Shown piece by piece: positions 9,580 through 16,236 of a stretch of DNA of 47,746 nucleotides. Source of the DNA: Stygiobacter sp. (GTDB lineage: Bacteria; Pseudomonadota; Alphaproteobacteria; Rhodospirillales; Magnetospirillaceae); assembly GCA_006218045.1 (NCBI GenBank), contig VBWB01000036.1, forward strand, positions 1 through 47,746. Reading direction: 5' to 3'. Each line of letters starts with the position of its first letter. The stretch's first letter is position 1. Made by a program: the position numbers and the translations under genes. Under the pieces are notes generated by a model. It had not been told where the DNA came from. It was given only the letters and a program-made list of their open reading frames with translations, and did not search any database.

Positions 9580-9638
9580 ATAAAAATAAAGGGGGGTTCG
9601 GGGTTCACCCCGAGCGGGCATGGGCGGCGGCCCACCAT
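9580..9638 (-). repeat. 3'-end two-hairpin element, copy B
   Basis: Read on the minus strand: GGGC-CGCC-GCCC, then TCGGGG-TGAA-CCCCGA, then six C and TTTATTTTTA. It is nearly identical over about 55 bases to the copy at 35806-35862. It lies about 135 bases after the purK stop in the direction of purK transcription, so it can act as the purK terminator. Between it and purK (9639-9772) I see no gene. Confidence 0.65.
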
Positions 9639-9772
9639 TCTAATATGCAGGTAAGGGCCGCGATCCCGATCGCCACTTCTGGCCGATCCGGACCGCTGTC
9701 GCCACCGAAACATCAAACCGTTTCGCTGCCGAACGCGCCGTTTCAGCCGCATTCAAAGCCGCCGGGACGTGT

Positions 9773-10852
9773 TCAGTTCTGACGCGGGCGGATTCGGGTG
9801 ACGTGGCCCATCTTGCGGCCCGAGCGCGCCTCGGCCTTGCCGTAAAGATGCAGCTTGGCCCCCGGCTCTTTCAGGAAGTCCAGCCACTTGTCCACGTCCG
9901 AACCGATCAGATTGGTCATCACCGCGTCGGAATGACGGTCCGGGCTGCCCAGCGGCAGGCCGCAGACGGCGCGGATGAACTGCTCGAACTGATCGGTGAC
10001 GCAGGCATCCATGGTCCAATGGCCGGAATTGTGCGGTCTGGGCGCCATTTCGTTGACCAGCACGTCGCCCGCTTTGGTGACGAACATCTCCACCGCCAGC
10101 AATCCGACCAGATCCAGCGCCTCGGCGGCATTCAGCGCCACCTGGATGGCGCGCTCGGCCAAGGGCCGGGAAATGGGGGCGGGGATGGTGGTGGTGTCGA
10201 GGATGTGATTGGTATGAACGTTCCAGGCCGGATCGAAGGGGACACACACACCGTCCAGGCCGCGGGCGACGATCACCGACACCTCGCCGGCGAAGTCGAT
10301 GAAGCCCTCCAGCACGGCGGTGGCCCCGTCCATGCTGGCCCAGGCCTGATCCAGGTCGGTCTTGGCGGTGATCTTCACCTGGCCCTTGCCGTCATAGCCC
10401 AGCCGGGTGGTCTTCAGCACCGCCGGACGGCCGATGCGCTCCACCCCGGCCTTCAGATCGGCGGCGGAATTGATTTCCGCCCATGGTGCGGTGGCGATGC
10501 CGATGCCGTTGAAGAAGCACTTTTCGCTGATGCGGTCTTGGGCCACTTCCAGCACTTTCCACGACGGACGCACCGGCACCAGCGAGGTCAGCAGCCGCAC
10601 CGAAGCCGCTGGGATGTTCTCGAACTCGAAGGTGACCACGTCGACGGCGCGGGCGAAGGCCTCGAGCGCCGCCATGTCGTCATAGCCGGCGATGGTGGCG
10701 GTGGCCGCCACCTGTTCGGTCGGGCTGTCGATTTCCGGGGTGAGGACGTGGACGCGATAGCCCAGGCGGGCGGCGGCCAGGGCGGCCATGCGGCCCAATT
10801 GTCCGCCGCCGATGATACCGATGGTGCTGCCGGGGGGCAGGGGTGCGTTCAT
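9773..10852 (-). CDS. purK: N5-carboxyaminoimidazole ribonucleotide synthase
   Basis: ATP-dependent carboxylation of AIR to N5-CAIR in de novo purine synthesis. The 359-residue ATP-grasp protein has the nucleotide-fold start TIGIIGGGQLGRMAALAA, the ATP-grasp loop KTTRLGYDGKGQVKI and the late catalytic region FVTKAGDVLVNEMAPRPHNS followed by GHWTMDACVTDQFEQ, all characteristic of PurK. Length is normal. It starts 4 bases after purE ends, so the two form the usual purEK unit. A two-hairpin element downstream may end the transcript. Confidence 0.96.
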   Translation of the reverse strand: MNAPLPPGSTIGIIGGGQLGRMAALAAARLGYRVHVLTPEIDSPTEQVAATATIAGYDDMAALEAFARAVDVVTFEFENIPAASVRLLTSLVPVRPSWKVLEVAQDRISEKCFFNGIGIATAPWAEINSAADLKAGVERIGRPAVLKTTRLGYDGKGQVKITAKTDLDQAWASMDGATAVLEGFIDFAGEVSVIVARGLDGVCVPFDPAWNVHTNHILDTTTIPAPISRPLAERAIQVALNAAEALDLVGLLAVEMFVTKAGDVLVNEMAPRPHNSGHWTMDACVTDQFEQFIRAVCGLPLGSPDRHSDAVMTNLIGSDVDKWLDFLKEPGAKLHLYGKAEARSGRKMGHVTRIRPRQN

Positions 10853-10856
10853 GATG

Positions 10857-11378
10857 TCAGACGATCAGGTGCGGGTTGTCGGCATCGACGGGCTTTTCCG
10901 CCACCGATTCGGTCTGGCGGGTACGCCAGTCTTCCAGGCGCTGGGCCAGATCAGGATCCATCAGGGCGATGATCGCCGCCGCCAGAAGACCGGCATTGGT
11001 GGCGCCGGCCTTGCCGATGGCCAAGGTGCCCACCGGCACGCCGCCGGGCATCTGGACGATGGAATGCAAGCTGTCCACGCCCTTCAGCACCCGGCTTTCC
11101 ACCGGCACGCCGAGCACCGGCAAGGTGGTCATGGCGGCGGCCATGCCCGGCAGGTGGGCGGCACCGCCGGCACCGGCGATGATGACCTTGAGACCGCGGG
11201 CCTTGGCCCCGGTGGCATAGTCGTACAGCCGCTTGGGCGTGCGATGGGCGGACACCACGCGGGTTTCGTAGGAAACACCGAGTTCCACCAGCACAAGAGC
11301 GGCGTGGCGCATGGTCTCCCAATCGGATTGGCTACCCATGATGATGCCGATGACGGGGGTGCTTTGGCTCATATCCAT
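10857..11378 (-). CDS. purE: N5-CAIR mutase
   Basis: Converts N5-CAIR to CAIR, the step after PurK. The 173-residue protein carries the class I PurE signature [16 protein letters not shown] near the N-terminus, [13 protein letters not shown] in the middle, and [14 protein letters not shown], which contains the active-site loop, with the motif [15 protein letters not shown] later. The start MDMSQSTPV has a second in-frame ATG two codons on, and either is possible. It is the first gene of purEK; the divergent region 11379-11491 holds the promoters for it and for the GGDEF gene. Confidence 0.96.
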   Translation of the reverse strand: MDMSQSTPVIGIIMGSQSDWETMRHAALVLVELGVSYETRVVSAHRTPKRLYDYATGAKARGLKVIIAGAGGAAHLPGMAAAMTTLPVLGVPVESRVLKGVDSLHSIVQMPGGVPVGTLAIGKAGATNAGLLAAAIIALMDPDLAQRLEDWRTRQTESVAEKPVDADNPHLIV

Positions 11379-11491
11379 TTACTTTCCGGGCCAGGAAAGG
11401 GACGGATTATAGAAATCGGCGTAAACCGTGCAAGCATTGCTTTGCCTGTGCTACACTTCGTGCTTGAACCGGAAGAACACCGGGGGACGCC

Positions 11492-12223
11492 ATGGGCGAC
11501 GAGTACCGCACAGAAAAAGTGTCGCGAACCAGGGATATTCACGAATACGCGCGGGACGGGTATGACGGACAGCGTCGCCATCTGCCGCCCCATGCCTATG
11601 AAAATCCGGTCAAACCCCCGGCGCATACGGCATCGGACGCGGCCCTGGTCCTGGGGTTGCCGGCGGATCGGCTGACCCCGGAAATCCTGGATGCCTTGCA
11701 GCCGCTTTTGGCCGAACTCGAGCGGTTGCGCTGGAAGGCCGAGCAATCCGACCGCCGCCAGACTTGGCTGGAACAGCAATCCGACCGCCATTCCGTCGTT
11801 CCCTGCCTGACCCGGCGGGCCTTCATGCGTGAGCTCGACGCCTATCTGGGCAGCGGCGGGCGTGGCGTGGTCGCCCTGTTGCAGGTGGCTGGAATCGAGG
11901 CGCTTCGGCAATTGCACGGTCTGGCCGCCGGCGAGGGGGCGTTGCGCCATATCTGCGCCAATGTCATCGGTGCCTTGCGCACCACCGACATGGTCGGCTG
12001 TCTGGGCGGATCGGATTTCGCCATTTTGCTGCCCGGCTCCGATTATGCCCATAGCCGCGATAAACTGGATGAAATCGTCGGCCACATGGCGGCGCCGCCC
12101 TTCACCTGGCTGGGCCAGCGCATCCCGTTGCAGCCCGCTTGGGGTTTGCATGTACTCGCGGCCGGCGAGGGGGCGGAACAGGCGGTGGCCGCCGCCGACC
12201 GCCATCGGCGCGGCATGGGCTGA
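11492..12223 (+). CDS. Degenerate GGDEF-domain protein
   Basis: A 243-residue soluble protein. Residues about 1-60 are polar and unstructured, residues 65-95 are helical, and residues about 105-240 have the fold pattern of a GGDEF domain (LTRRAFMRELDAYL, then GEGALRHICANVIGALRTTDMVGCLGG). At the catalytic position the motif is GGSDF instead of GG(D/E)EF. The metal- and substrate-binding acidic pair is therefore altered, and diguanylate cyclase activity is unlikely. It may bind GTP or act as a structural or scaffold protein. The start at 11492 has a GGGGGA ribosome site 5 bases before it. It is divergent from purE. The degenerate motif is seen directly; the role is inferred. Confidence 0.75.
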   Translation: MGDEYRTEKVSRTRDIHEYARDGYDGQRRHLPPHAYENPVKPPAHTASDAALVLGLPADRLTPEILDALQPLLAELERLRWKAEQSDRRQTWLEQQSDRHSVVPCLTRRAFMRELDAYLGSGGRGVVALLQVAGIEALRQLHGLAAGEGALRHICANVIGALRTTDMVGCLGGSDFAILLPGSDYAHSRDKLDEIVGHMAAPPFTWLGQRIPLQPAWGLHVLAAGEGAEQAVAAADRHRRGMG

Positions 12224-12295
12224 TGGCGCCCCCTATCCCTTCATCCCCAAGCCGCGCGGCGCTTGAGCGCGCCCGTTCACGGGCTGGCCTTCAGC

Positions 12296-12333
12296 CCCCC
12301 TATCCCTTCGGCAAAAGCCGAAGGGATAGGGGG
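12296..12333. terminator. 17-bp perfect hairpin shared by the convergent gene ends
   Basis: CCCCCTATCCCTTCGGC (12296-12312), an AAAA loop and its exact complement (12317-12333) form a 17-bp stem. The stem covers the last codons and the stop of the Bcr/CflA gene on the minus strand and can also end plus-strand transcripts from the GGDEF gene. A second copy of one arm, CCCCCTATCCCTTC, lies at 12229-12242, so an alternative pairing is possible. Confidence 0.65.
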
Positions 12334-13478
12334 CCCAAGATCGCGAAACCCAGCATCACCATGGCCATGGGTAGGGCGGAATGGGCGTGCAGCAGGCCGA
12401 CCAGGGCCGAGGCGGCGGCGCCGATGGTGAATTGCAGCATGCCCATCAGGGCGGAGGCGGTGCCGGCGATGGCGCCGCCCCGAGGCGCCATGACCAGCAC
12501 CGATGCGTTGGGGGCGATGAAGCCCATGCAGGCGATGGTGGCGAACAGCGCCGCCGACAGCCCGATCACGCCGGCGAAATCGCTGGCGGCCACCGTCGTC
12601 AAGGCGGCGGCCAGGGCCAGTTGCCCCCATTGCGCCGTCGCCAGCACCTTGTGACGGTCCAGCCCATGCAGCACCCGACCATTGATCTGGCCGGCGATGA
12701 TGAAGCCGAAGGCGTTGGCGGCGAACACCCAACTGAACCGCTCCAGCGGCAGATTGTGGTACTGGATCAAGACGAAGGGCGAGCCCGAGATATAGGTGAA
12801 CAATCCGGCCATGCCGAAACTGCCGGCCAGGGCATAGGCCATGAACGAGCGGTCGGCCAGTAATCGGCCATAGGCGACCAGGGCACCGATGAAGCCTGAA
12901 CGCCGGCGCAGGTGCGGCGGGTGGCTCTCCGCCAGCCAGCGATGCAGCAGCATCAGGCACAGCCCGCCCATGATCGCCTGGGTGGCGAAAATCGAGCGCC
13001 AGCCCAGCAGGCCGATCAACCAGGCTCCGGCCAGCGGGGCGATGATGGGGGCGGCGCCCATGACCAGCATCAGCGTGGCATAGACGCGATGGGTGTCCTG
13101 GGGCGGATAGAGATCACGCACCATGGCGCGACCGATGACGCCGCCGGCACAGGCGCCGATGGCCTGGAAGAAGCGGGCGATGGTGAAGATTTCCACCGAT
13201 GGTGCCGCCATACAGGCCAGCGACGACAGGGTGTGGATGATCAGGCCGGCATATAGCGGCCCCTTGCGGCCCCAACCGTCGGAAATGGGGCCGTAGAGTG
13301 CCGGCCCCAGGGCGAAGCCGGCGAGAAAGGCGGCCAAGGTGATCTGCACCTGGGTGGAACTGGCGGCGAAATCGGTCTGCATCTGCGGCAGTGCCGGCAG
13401 ATACATGTCGATGGCCAGGGGGGCCAGGGCGGTGAAAATGCCCAGGATAATGACTATCAGTCGCGATGGCGCGTGCAT
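12300..13478 (-). CDS. Bcr/CflA-family drug efflux MFS transporter
   Basis: Proton-driven exporter of the major facilitator superfamily in the cytoplasmic membrane. The 392-residue protein has twelve predicted membrane segments. It carries the Bcr/CflA hallmarks: LAPLAIDMYLPALPQMQ in helix 1, the loop 2-3 motif GPISDGWGRKGPLYAGL, and IGACAGGVIGRAMVRDLYP in helix 4 and after. Length is typical. The substrate cannot be told from sequence; related proteins export bicyclomycin, chloramphenicol or sulfonamides. The last eleven codons also form one arm of a terminator-like hairpin. It is convergent with the GGDEF gene and separated by 37 bases from the YdcH gene upstream. Confidence 0.92.
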   Translation of the reverse strand: MHAPSRLIVIILGIFTALAPLAIDMYLPALPQMQTDFAASSTQVQITLAAFLAGFALGPALYGPISDGWGRKGPLYAGLIIHTLSSLACMAAPSVEIFTIARFFQAIGACAGGVIGRAMVRDLYPPQDTHRVYATLMLVMGAAPIIAPLAGAWLIGLLGWRSIFATQAIMGGLCLMLLHRWLAESHPPHLRRRSGFIGALVAYGRLLADRSFMAYALAGSFGMAGLFTYISGSPFVLIQYHNLPLERFSWVFAANAFGFIIAGQINGRVLHGLDRHKVLATAQWGQLALAAALTTVAASDFAGVIGLSAALFATIACMGFIAPNASVLVMAPRGGAIAGTASALMGMLQFTIGAAASALVGLLHAHSALPMAMVMLGFAILGPLSLRLLPKG

Positions 13479-13515
13479 GGAGTGTTCCGGGCGAAAGGAG
13501 TTCGCCGCTGTCCGT

Positions 13516-13722
13516 TCAGGCGATGATGTCGGGAATGAGCTGGTTTTCCAGCTTGGCGATCTGATCCTTGAGCGCCAGCTTGCGCTTTTTCAGGCGCTGC
13601 AATTGCAACTGGTCCTGCAAGGGATCGACGGCAATACGGTCGATGACATCGTCAAGATCACGATGCTCGGTCAACAGTTCCGCCAACTGGCGCCGGATTT
13701 CTTCGATGTTTTCGTCGATCAT
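13516..13722 (-). CDS. YdcH/DUF465 small coiled-coil protein
   Basis: A 68-residue, highly charged, almost wholly helical protein. The pattern LQLQRLKKRKLALKDQIAKLE is the DUF465 signature (K-R-K-L-x-L-K-D). The function of the family is not known. It lies upstream of the Bcr/CflA gene on the same strand and divergent from the phosphofructokinase gene. A second, shorter family member lies at 15770-15946, so two paralogues bracket the pfk and ubiX genes. Confidence 0.85.
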   Translation of the reverse strand: MIDENIEEIRRQLAELLTEHRDLDDVIDRIAVDPLQDQLQLQRLKKRKLALKDQIAKLENQLIPDIIA

Positions 13723-13820
13723 TATGAATTGGCGACACTTGCAGTCTGAAGCGTTGTTGACACTAGCAGAACTTCGTATGAAACGGTATGGGTAAGGTCA
13801 TGAACATTGCGGGGTATCCT

Positions 13821-14915
13821 ATGAGCAAGTCCAAGCGCATCGGCATTCTGACCAGCGGCGGCGATTGCGCCGGCCTGAACGCGGCGTTGCGTGCCGTCGT
13901 CCATCGCGCCATCCGCGGCTATGGCTGGCGGGTGTTCGGTATCCGCGACGGCAGCCTGGGGCTGATGAACCGGCCTTTGGATTATTGCGAGTTCGACCTG
14001 TCGGTCGCCTCGGGCGAGATGCTGCGCATGGGCGGCACCATCTTGGGCACCATCAACAAGGGCGACCCCTTCGCCTATCCCATGGCCGACGGCACCACCA
14101 AGGACCGCTCGGCCGAATTCGTCGAGGGGTATAAGGAACTGGGGCTGGATGCGCTGATCGTCATCGGCGGCGACGGCTCCATGCGCATCCTGAACAAGCT
14201 GTGCAAGCAAGGCGGCGTGCCCATGGTCGGCATCCCCAAGACCATCGACAACGACGTCGCCCACACCGACTATGCCATCGGCTATGTCACCGCGCTGGGC
14301 GTGGCGACCGAGGCCATCGACCGTCTGGCCCCCACCGCCGCCAGCCATCACCGCGTCATGATCCTGGAACTGATGGGCCGCGACGTCGGCCACATCGCTT
14401 TGTCCTCGGGCATCGGCGGCGGTGCCGACGTCATTTTGATCCCGGAAATCCCTTATACCCTGGACGGCATCGTCGGCAAGCTGGCCGAGGTCAACCACGA
14501 GGGCCGCAACCATGCCCTGATCGTGGTGGCCGAGGGCTGCAAGACCGAGACCGGCCTGCCGGTGACCCAGGTCCAAGCCGATGGCGAGTTCCGCTACGGC
14601 GGCATCGGCCAGTATCTGGCCGCCCGCCTGGGCAAGATGATCGAGGCGGAAACCCGCGTCACCGTGCTGGGCCACGTGCAGCGCGGCGGCACGCCGGGCA
14701 TGCGCGACCGTCTGGTCGCCTCGGCCTTCGGTGTCCACGCCGTCGACCTGATCGCCCAGGGCAAGATGGACCGCATGGTTGCTTGGCAACATGGTCAGGT
14801 GGTCGATGTGCCGTTGTCGGAAATCGCCGGCATCACCCGCGCCGTCGATCCCTTCGGCACCATCGCCCATACGGCGCGCGGCTTGGGCATCTATATCGGC
14901 GAGATGAAGGCGTAA
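13821..14915 (+). CDS. pfkA: 6-phosphofructokinase
   Basis: Phosphorylates fructose 6-phosphate in glycolysis. The 364-residue protein has GILTSGGDCAGLNAALR at the N-terminus, GGDGSMRILNKL, PKTIDNDVAHTDYAIG (catalytic TIDND) and LGHVQRGGTPGMRDR. In E. coli numbering the residue after GGD is Gly104, which goes with ATP use, but position 124 is Lys (PKTIDND) as in PPi-dependent enzymes. This mixed pattern occurs in some ATP-using PFKs, so the phosphoryl donor is not fixed by sequence. The start MSKSKRIGILTSGG at 13821 is chosen because it gives the normal family beginning; in-frame ATGs at 13788 and 13800 are alternatives. A strong hairpin follows the gene. Confidence 0.92.
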   Translation: MSKSKRIGILTSGGDCAGLNAALRAVVHRAIRGYGWRVFGIRDGSLGLMNRPLDYCEFDLSVASGEMLRMGGTILGTINKGDPFAYPMADGTTKDRSAEFVEGYKELGLDALIVIGGDGSMRILNKLCKQGGVPMVGIPKTIDNDVAHTDYAIGYVTALGVATEAIDRLAPTAASHHRVMILELMGRDVGHIALSSGIGGGADVILIPEIPYTLDGIVGKLAEVNHEGRNHALIVVAEGCKTETGLPVTQVQADGEFRYGGIGQYLAARLGKMIEAETRVTVLGHVQRGGTPGMRDRLVASAFGVHAVDLIAQGKMDRMVAWQHGQVVDVPLSEIAGITRAVDPFGTIAHTARGLGIYIGEMKA

Positions 14916-14925
14916 TTCACCGTCT

Positions 14926-14960
14926 GCGGGGGCGCCCCCCGGCGCTCCCGCGCCTTGTTT
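14926..14960 (+). terminator. Terminator after pfkA
   Basis: GCGGGGGCGCC, CCCC loop, GGCGCTCCCGC (14926-14951) form an 11-bp stem with one G-U pair, followed by GCCTTGTTT. It is eleven bases after the stop codon. The remaining gap to ubiX (to 15064) has a weaker CGGGTTTT stem and nothing else that I can identify. Confidence 0.7.
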
Positions 14961-15064
14961 AAAGAAGCAAACCCGCGCGGAAAGCTCGCTTGAGCACGGG
15001 TTTTCCATATTCAAATCGGGGAAAAGTACACCGAGGCAAAGCCGAGGGACTTTTTCACGGACGG

Positions 15065-15631
15065 CTATTCCCCCCAGCGCTTGATGTCGGCATCCAGGCC
15101 GAACAGATCCAGCGCCCGACCGACGCTGTGCGCCACCATGTCGTCCAGGCTTTGCGGCTTGGCGTAAAAGGCGGGCAGGGGCGGGGCGATCACCGCGCCC
15201 ATTTCCGCCAGTTGCAGCATGGTGCGCAGATGCCCGGCGTGCAGGGGTGATTCGCGCACCATCAGCACCAGCCGGCGGCGTTCCTTCAAGGCGACATCGG
15301 CGGCGCGGGTCAGAAGCGAGGTGGTGACGCCGCTGGCGATCTCGCTCATGGAGCGGATGGAGCACGGTGCCACCAGCATGCCCAGGGTACGGAATGAGCC
15401 GGAGGCGGGGGCGGCGGCGATGTCCTCGGCCCGATGGCAATGATCGGCCAGGGCGCGCAATTCCGCCACTTTCATATCGGTTTCATGGGCCAGGGTGATT
15501 TCCGCCGCCTTGCTGACCACCAGATGGGTTTCCACCCCGAGACGCCGCAATACCCGCAAGGCCTGGATGCCATAGACGATGCCCGAGGCGCCGCTGATGC
15601 CGACCACCAAGCGGGGTGGATGTGCCTTCAT
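15065..15631 (-). CDS. ubiX: UbiX flavin prenyltransferase
   Basis: Makes prenylated FMN, the cofactor of UbiD-type decarboxylases, and so supports ubiquinone synthesis. The 188-residue protein has the FMN-binding start LVVGISGASGIVYGIQAL and the signature GVTTSLLTRAADVALKERRR followed by LVLMVRESPLH. GAVIAPPLPAFYAKPQSLDD follows near the C-terminus; all are conserved in UbiX/Pad1. The start MKAHPPRLVV at 15631 matches the family; a longer in-frame start at 15742 would add 37 unrelated residues. It is a single gene, and no ubiD is visible in this window. Confidence 0.95.
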   Translation of the reverse strand: MKAHPPRLVVGISGASGIVYGIQALRVLRRLGVETHLVVSKAAEITLAHETDMKVAELRALADHCHRAEDIAAAPASGSFRTLGMLVAPCSIRSMSEIASGVTTSLLTRAADVALKERRRLVLMVRESPLHAGHLRTMLQLAEMGAVIAPPLPAFYAKPQSLDDMVAHSVGRALDLFGLDADIKRWGE

Positions 15632-15769
15632 CAAACTTTCTCCCAATGGAACGAAATAAGGGGTTGTATTTGCGCCTGCAACACGGCATAGAACACGATT
15701 TTTTTGCTGACAAGGCTTGGTCCGCTGTCTTACCCTGTCCACCTTAGCCCATTAGCAGGGAGGATTGTA

Positions 15770-15946
15770 ATGAGCCTTCAGGACCGGATCGAGTCTTTGA
15801 AAGTCCGCCATGCCGCGCTTGACTCCGCCATCCGGGCGGAAGCGCGCCGTCCCTTTCCCAATGAAGGCCAGATCAATGACATGAAGCGCCAGAAACTGCG
15901 CATCAAGGACGAGTTGACGCGCTTCGACGCTACCACTCCACATTGA
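15770..15946 (+). CDS. YdcH/DUF465 small protein, second copy
   Basis: A 58-residue charged helical protein beginning MSLQDRIESLKVRHAALD. It has the DUF465 core NDMKRQKLRIKDELTRF, which aligns with LKKRKLALKDQIAKLE of the copy at 13516-13722. GGGAGG eight bases before the ATG is a good ribosome site. The function is unknown. A clear terminator follows, so it forms a one-gene unit divergent from ubiX. Confidence 0.85.
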   Translation: MSLQDRIESLKVRHAALDSAIRAEARRPFPNEGQINDMKRQKLRIKDELTRFDATTPH

Positions 15947-15972
15947 ACGTCAGGGATCGTAAGGTAGTCAAG

Positions 15973-16012
15973 GCACCTGCCGGGCGTGCTCCGGCGGGTG
16001 CTTTTGTGTTTT
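15973..16012 (+). terminator. Terminator after the second ydcH-like gene
   Basis: GCACCTGCCGG, a 7-base loop, CCGGCGGGTGC and then TTTTGTGTTTTT. This is a strong rho-independent terminator with one mismatch in the stem. Confidence 0.85.
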
Positions 16013-16136
16013 TAAGCTTGTGATCGCAGGTTATTTTATTTCCGCATTTCGGTGATGAATTCCTGGGTTAAGGCGACATATTGTGGCGCTGCAACGGAAA
16101 TAAGTGAGGTTCTATTGCACTGACGATCAATGTGCC

Positions 16137-16144
16137 TTTGCAAA
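16137..16144. promoter_or_regulatory. TTTGCAAA palindrome upstream of the propionyl-CoA synthetase gene
   Basis: TTTGCAAA lies 93 bases before the start codon, with a related TATTGCA at 16113-16119. From memory, regulators of the PccR/ScfR type that control propionate genes in alphaproteobacteria recognise TTTGCAAA repeats. The match is short, so this is a weak call. No gene is seen in 16013-16236. Confidence 0.3.
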
Positions 16145-16236
16145 AATTTCGCGTCTGGTGCATCTTTGCCGCCTCGAAGGGAGGGGCTGGACCCTAACCA
16201 CGAGGATAGTTCGTTAAAGCAGAGGGAACGGCACCA

